Program-made: the position numbers and the translations under genes
NCBI GenBank assembly: GCA_964019055.1
Contig: OZ025206.1
Span: forward strand, 2,481,001 to 2,545,000
Reading direction: 5' to 3'
Source: Anthopleura xanthogrammica
Taxonomy: Eukaryota; Cnidaria; Anthozoa; Actiniaria; Actiniidae
DNA: 64,000 nt
Notes under the pieces: generated by a model
Told to the model about the DNA's origin: nothing
What the model saw: only the letters and a program-made list of their open reading frames with translations
Database searches by the model: none
In this document: positions 59,538 through 64,000 of the stretch, in pieces
How the letters are laid out: every line of letters starts with the position of its first letter
Numbering within the stretch: the first letter of the stretch is position 1

Positions 59538-62500
59538 ATGGACTCTTCTATAGCGAAGAAAACACAAGAAACCTTAGGAAAGGTTATCAAGAAACCACCA
59601 TTAACGGAGAAACTCTTGAGCAAACCTCCATTTCGATTTCTTCATGACATATTAACCGAGGTAGATAAAATGCATTTTGTATATTCCTTGGCTGTTTTAA
59701 TGGAGCCATTTTGATAATGGTGCAATTGTTAGGTCTATCTTCGCTAAGATGTAGTTTGGATTCTCTCAGGTTATAAAGAATACAGGGGTTTTAAAAGGTC
59801 TTTACACAGCAGACGAGATGAACTCTGCGAACGTTAAGGTTTGTATAAGAGATTGTGATTTGAAGCTTTTTTGTTTGTGTACTGTGATATATTTGTTTTA
59901 TTTTGCTAATTTTATTGAATACAACTGTTTTTCTTAGGAAAAAGAAGCAAAAATTGCCTTTCTTCAAAAAGCAATCGACGTAGTTGGTAAGTTCACCACC
60001 AAATAATAGTAGTTGTTTTGGTTGCTATGTACGGTTGTCAACGCTAAAATCATTAAATTTAAGGAAGCTGGTTACTTTATGGTGCAATAGATAAGCTTTA
60101 AACCTCTTCAAAAAAATGAATTTTATCTTCAATATATCAAGGTTAAGTTTTTGGACCTATTTAAAGACATTTTCTGTATATATTTCTTAAATCTGTATGT
60201 TCATTAAGGGTTTGATGTTGATGATATCAAATTTAAACTGAATTTAAAAATTAGTTTGCCTGTGAATTGTATTTGTTTATTTGTTTGTTGACTGTTTGTA
60301 TCAAAAAGTTTATATATTAGGCATATTAATTCACAATTTTTCCTCAATCGCATAACCAGAGGATCATTATTTTACGACTATGTCCTGTTATTGTTAGATA
60401 TATTTAATCTGCCTAGTTTAAGTTCTAGACGAGTGTTTAAAAAAAAAACAAGGTCAGGAATAAATTTGTATCATTTATTTTTAAAAAATGTTCCCTTTTT
60501 CACATAATTTCATTGGTTTCACTAACGACTTCAAATTGTGTTTACCTTACAATTATCATAACCTATTAAAACTGTTAATATTCATATATTCATTAAAATA
60601 TATTTGTATTGTTTTCTGTTTTTTCATTGTTGAAGAAAAGTGATTTATTCATTTTATTTAACAAATAAAACAGCTTAAATTCCATTCTCCGTTCAGTTAT
60701 ATAGCACACAGGAAATGACGTAAGTACGAGAGAAGTGTGAAGAAAAGCATGAGCTGTAGGCAAGTGCTTTCGGCACTTCCTAAGTGCTTTATTACTGAAC
60801 GGAGCATTAAAAAAAGCTGTTTTATCTGTTTTATTATATAGAAATAAAAATCTGTCGTAGTTTTAAATGCTTTTTTTTACAGTCTTCTTTGTAAAGTTTG
60901 CAGCGTGTGCAGATGGCATCAGCAACTGTGCTCCGTTCACTAATAAAGCACAGTTCTCGACCAATCAGCGCAATCATACTATCCAAACTATATAATAATT
61001 AGTGATATATTTGCTAAGGATTTTTTTTTCTGTTTTCAAATTTCAATTTCTTTTTTCATTCCAGTAATTGTTAGTGGAGTAAGCCTTTCTGTCAGACCAA
61101 GTAAAATTGTTGCAGGACATGAACCAGAAAAAACTAATGAACTACTCCAAGAGCTTGCAAAAATGATTATTAGCAAGGTTGGTATATGGTGCTTGAATTG
61201 AAATCTGTTGAGATAAATGGAAAAAAAAAGTTGAAGAGTTATAGAAAAAAGTTGGCAGCTTCATATATATGCTGTCATAAAGGAAATAATGATATGTCAA
61301 ACACCATATTATAATATAACGACCACACTAAGTCTTAAACAAGGTTGGAATAGTGGTCTTTCCCTCGCCTCTCACCTCAGGGGTCTCGCATTCAATTCCT
61401 GGACTCAACATCACATATCAGTATAGTTTTTTGGTCTCTCTATGATTTGATGGTTTTTCTTGGCTTTTCCTCCATCTGCTGATTTAGATCAGCCTAGAGG
61501 TTGTTCAAGGGTTTGATCTGTGAGTTAATGGTGCCCTAACTTAGATCAGCCCAGAGGTTGTTCCAGGGTTTGATCTGTGAGTTAGTAGTGCCCTGAGTTA
61601 GATCAGCCCAAAGGTTGTTTCAGGGTTCTATCTGTGAGAAAGCTGTGCCCTGACTTAGATCATCCCAGAGGTTGTTTCAAGGTTAAATAAAATTGAAGGA
61701 ATGTTTTCAAGGATTAGTTCACTTGATATTTGATATTTAGTTTATTTGTATATGGCTTAACAAAATTTAGGCAAAGTTAAACTTGAGGCTACATGGGGTG
61801 TCCCCAGGCTCTAACAGGGCCACTATGCGAGCCCACCATTGCAGATCATTGTGAGTCTCATGTGTAGTTAATTGATCAAGCATGTCTCTCTCCCACCCTT
61901 CTCTCCCTAGTAAGTATTATAGGGAAGTATAATTTCCACTGATTGCTGTCAGTTTCATGTCAGTGTGCTAGGTGCCAGGTGGACTGTAGTTGGTAACAGC
62001 AGTCTTTTATTTTATCTAGAAAAGTACAAGTGAAGCAGTAAAAACAGTATTGGGTGGAGGCAAACCAGGCAAAAGCCCTGCGTAAGTATTATTATTTCAT
62101 TTCATATCAAAACTTTACAGCGTGACACACAGTACCGTAGCCATTTATTTACAATGCAAATAAAAAAATGGTGGGCACCCAGAAATATTTCAGAAATCAT
62201 GCCTCGCTCATTTAACATCCTGAAACAACTCTCTAACTGCAAGAAATTCGACTGATTTGTATTCAAATAAACTTCTTGTAGTTATAGTCATTTTATCTTG
62301 TTTAACAAATGGTAACCGGTTTCTGAAATATTTCTGGGTGCCTACAATTTTTTGATTCGCACTGTAAGTTTTTGGTTACAAAAAGTACTAAAGAAATTTA
62401 AATATTTGCAGTCATGACTGAGTGAGTTCACATGCAAATGTACAAATTCTTGCTGTCTTATTGGCTAACTTGTACTGTAAAAAAGTTAATGTGGTGGCCA

Positions 62501-63935
62501 TGGTATGGTGCGTTGTGCTGTCAGTAAGTGGAAAATGTTATTTCATTCATTTTGTCTTTTTCTATTGAATCTTCTAGAGATGGTAAAAGAAAAGAATCAA
62601 GATCTAGTAGCAAAGACAGAGAGATATCAAAAGAAAAAGAGAGAGAAAAAAGTGCTGAACGTGGAAGTGGAAAAAAGGTATAGAATAGACCCCTTGCAGC
62701 ACTTTGGAATGCAGTGCAATTTGGAGGACAAAACAATACGTTTCCAATTCTCAGGAGATTGAGATTCTTTTGTTTTGTCCTCCAAATTGAGCTGCTTTGA
62801 CATCATGCGCAAGGGGTGCGTTGTGCATTATGCACATTATTCATGATTTTTAGATATACATTCGTTTTTATCCTTTTGGCCCCAGGTGGGATCAAAGGGA
62901 TTAACTGTATGACTAGAATACATAATCAGTTTCATATTTCATTTCATTCAGACGTTCTAACAGTGCGCATGTCAAAGGTCAAATGCCAAACTTCACATGT
63001 TCATGAACGGATCCTAAAAAGAAGACTGCCTTATTAACCATTGTTTTCAATGTGTACAGCTCATGTGAATTTCAACCTTTGGCCTAAGCTTTATGTATTT
63101 TTATTCCCAAAATTAAGTACTAAGCAAAAAAAGAAAGAAAGAAATCCCGCACAATCGAGGATTTTCCCCACACGTTTGACAATTTTTTCCTCACAATTTA
63201 AGTCCCGATAATGATTTCAGCTTTCCTGGTAATGATGGCAAAAAGGCATACTTCATTGTTTTTTTCTTGTTGGTGTTCTGTATAACAGGAAAGTAGAAAA
63301 AAAGATGGAAGTGGGGAGGATAGAAAACCAAGGGAAAGTTCAGCTTCCAAAGAAGATTCTGGTAAAAGGGAAAAAAAGGATAGAGAACGAAAGGAGAAAA
63401 GAGATAGATCACAAGAAAGGGAAAAAGGAAAGGAGCCTGAAAAGGTAACAATCATGTGTGAAGAAGCCATACAAACCAATGTGTCTCCAAACTATAAATT
63501 TATTGTTTTTGTTAGTATTGTTGTTTTGTTGTGAACAAAATATGCCACCCGATATTTTATTGTAACTCACTTTTTAAAATAGCAAGTTTGTAGGTAACTC
63601 AGTATTTCCTTTTAAGAATCCACCTTTTCGTTGATAGGCTTTCATGTGGTGAATAGTGTTATGGTCACCAAAAAGTTTGGACATTGTCGTTGAATTGCCA
63701 TAATTATGATCGTTCTAACTTCTGTACAATTTATTGACTTGATTTGTTTATTCTGTTCTCAGAATTTTAGCAAAACGTCTTAAAAAAAAAATATTTAGAT
63801 AGTTTTACAAAAATTTTGATTTTTTCATTTATTAATTACCATGATCATATTTTATTCCTCAATAATTAGCCATCAAGAACAGAGGAAGGAACACCTGATG
63901 GAATAGACACTGGACTGATTGATGGAAATGTAGAG
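59538..63935 (+). CDS. TRAF3IP1: IFT54 / TRAF3IP1 (MIP-T3), 5' part; continues past the window
   Basis: First eight coding exons: 59538-59660, 59770-59838, 59938-59986, 61065-61177, 62020-62081, 62578-62677, 63289-63444, 63870-63935 (738 nt, 246 codons, in frame; last donor at 63936). The N-terminus [20 protein letters not shown] then [18 protein letters not shown], followed by [12 protein letters not shown] and [15 protein letters not shown], are hallmarks of the IFT54 calponin-homology domain (about residues 1-125). From exon 6 the product becomes Lys/Arg/Glu/Ser-rich ([29 protein letters not shown]), as in the family's basic linker. The C-terminal coiled coil lies beyond the window. IFT54 is an IFT-B subunit binding tubulin and IFT20 and is needed for cilium assembly; in vertebrates it also binds TRAF3. 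It is head-to-head with the RBM33-like gene. Confidence 0.93.
60660..60833. mobile_element. Foldback MITE in IFT54 intron 3
   Basis: AACAAATAAAACAGCTTAAA with CTCCGTTCAGT at the left; ACTGAACGGAG with AAAGCTGTTTTATCTGTTTTA at the right. The central part contains a second small palindrome, AAGTGC...GCACTT. Confidence 0.65.
61335..61700 (+). repeat. SINE-like element, copy 5, with 57-bp internal tandem repeat
   Basis: Head: GGAATAGTGGTCTTTCCCTC...GGGGTCTCGCATTCAATTCC (box B-like), CAGTATAGTTTTTTGGTCTC, GGCTTTTCCTCC. It then has four copies of a 57-bp unit with TAGATCAGCC(C)AGAGGTTGTT at 61485, 61542, 61599 and 61656. In the copy at 10456 the same unit occurs once or twice. It is in IFT54 intron 4. 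Confidence 0.7.
62686..62817. mobile_element. MITE family 1, copy in IFT54 intron 6
   Basis: TAGACCCCTTGCAGCACTTT at the left, AAAGTGC-type TTTGACATCATGCGCAAGGGGT at the right; inner GCAATTTGGAGGACAAAACA / TGTTTTGTCCTCCAAATTGA. It begins only 9 nt after the exon 6 donor (62677/62678). Confidence 0.8.
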
Positions 63936-64000
63936 GTTAGAACTAGCATTATTATTCATCTCCCTTATCTTTTATTAAGCAATCCAATTAGCAAATGCTA

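Noticed and set aside
63191..63479. Minus-strand frames of 86-93 codons rich in Phe/Leu/Pro
   Set aside because: They are antisense to the Lys/Arg/Glu-rich exon 7 of IFT54.

Overview
This is a eukaryotic, metazoan window. It is AT-rich, with short GT-AG exons, long introns and many small foldback (MITE-like) and SINE-like repeats. A Q50 paired-class homeobox gene, a SNX10/11-like sorting nexin and IFT54/TRAF3IP1 all indicate an animal. The repeat style and intron density suggest an anthozoan cnidarian (coral or anemone), but that is inference. There is no prokaryotic feature, rRNA, CRISPR array or virus that I can support.

Layout. (1) 1-10455 is a macro-tandem array of one unit in three copies (starts at 1, 4903 and 8309). 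Each copy carries a conserved single-copy leader, a 22-bp minisatellite array and a 40-bp minisatellite array; the first two also carry a tail with a foldback. On the minus strand the leader and tail hold splice-site-flanked open stretches that look like duplicated, partly decayed exons. (2) 10456-20160 has no recognisable protein gene. It holds a SINE-like element, nested foldbacks, a tandem pair of about 118-nt segments that fold into one multi-stem RNA-like structure, a 36/72-bp minisatellite and a stretch rich in splice-acceptor-like sites. (3) 20182-21365 is a compact three-exon PRD-class homeobox gene with TATA box and poly(A) signal. (4) 22159-26533 is a seven-exon SNX10/11-like PX-domain gene. 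(5) 27983-39239 is a 23-exon gene for a 757-residue protein with repeated P-(F/W/L)-G-(K/R)-P-G-x-G-A-P motifs, resembling a motif of the centrosome/cilium protein CSPP1. (6) 39294-49188 is about 10 kb of AT-rich intergenic DNA with MITEs. (7) 58610-49189 (minus strand) is a 17-exon gene for a 1038-residue acidic/proline-rich/RS-rich protein with a C-terminal RRM, most like RBM33. (8) 59538 to the right edge holds the first eight coding exons of IFT54/TRAF3IP1, head-to-head with the RBM33-like gene.

The gene models for (3) to (8) were built by joining exons by hand. Every junction is GT-AG and keeps frame. Total coding lengths are 711, 1005, 2274 and 3117 nt for the complete genes and 738 nt for the partial IFT54. 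Two of the five genes (IFT54 and the CSPP1-motif gene) point to cilia; nothing else links the neighbours functionally.
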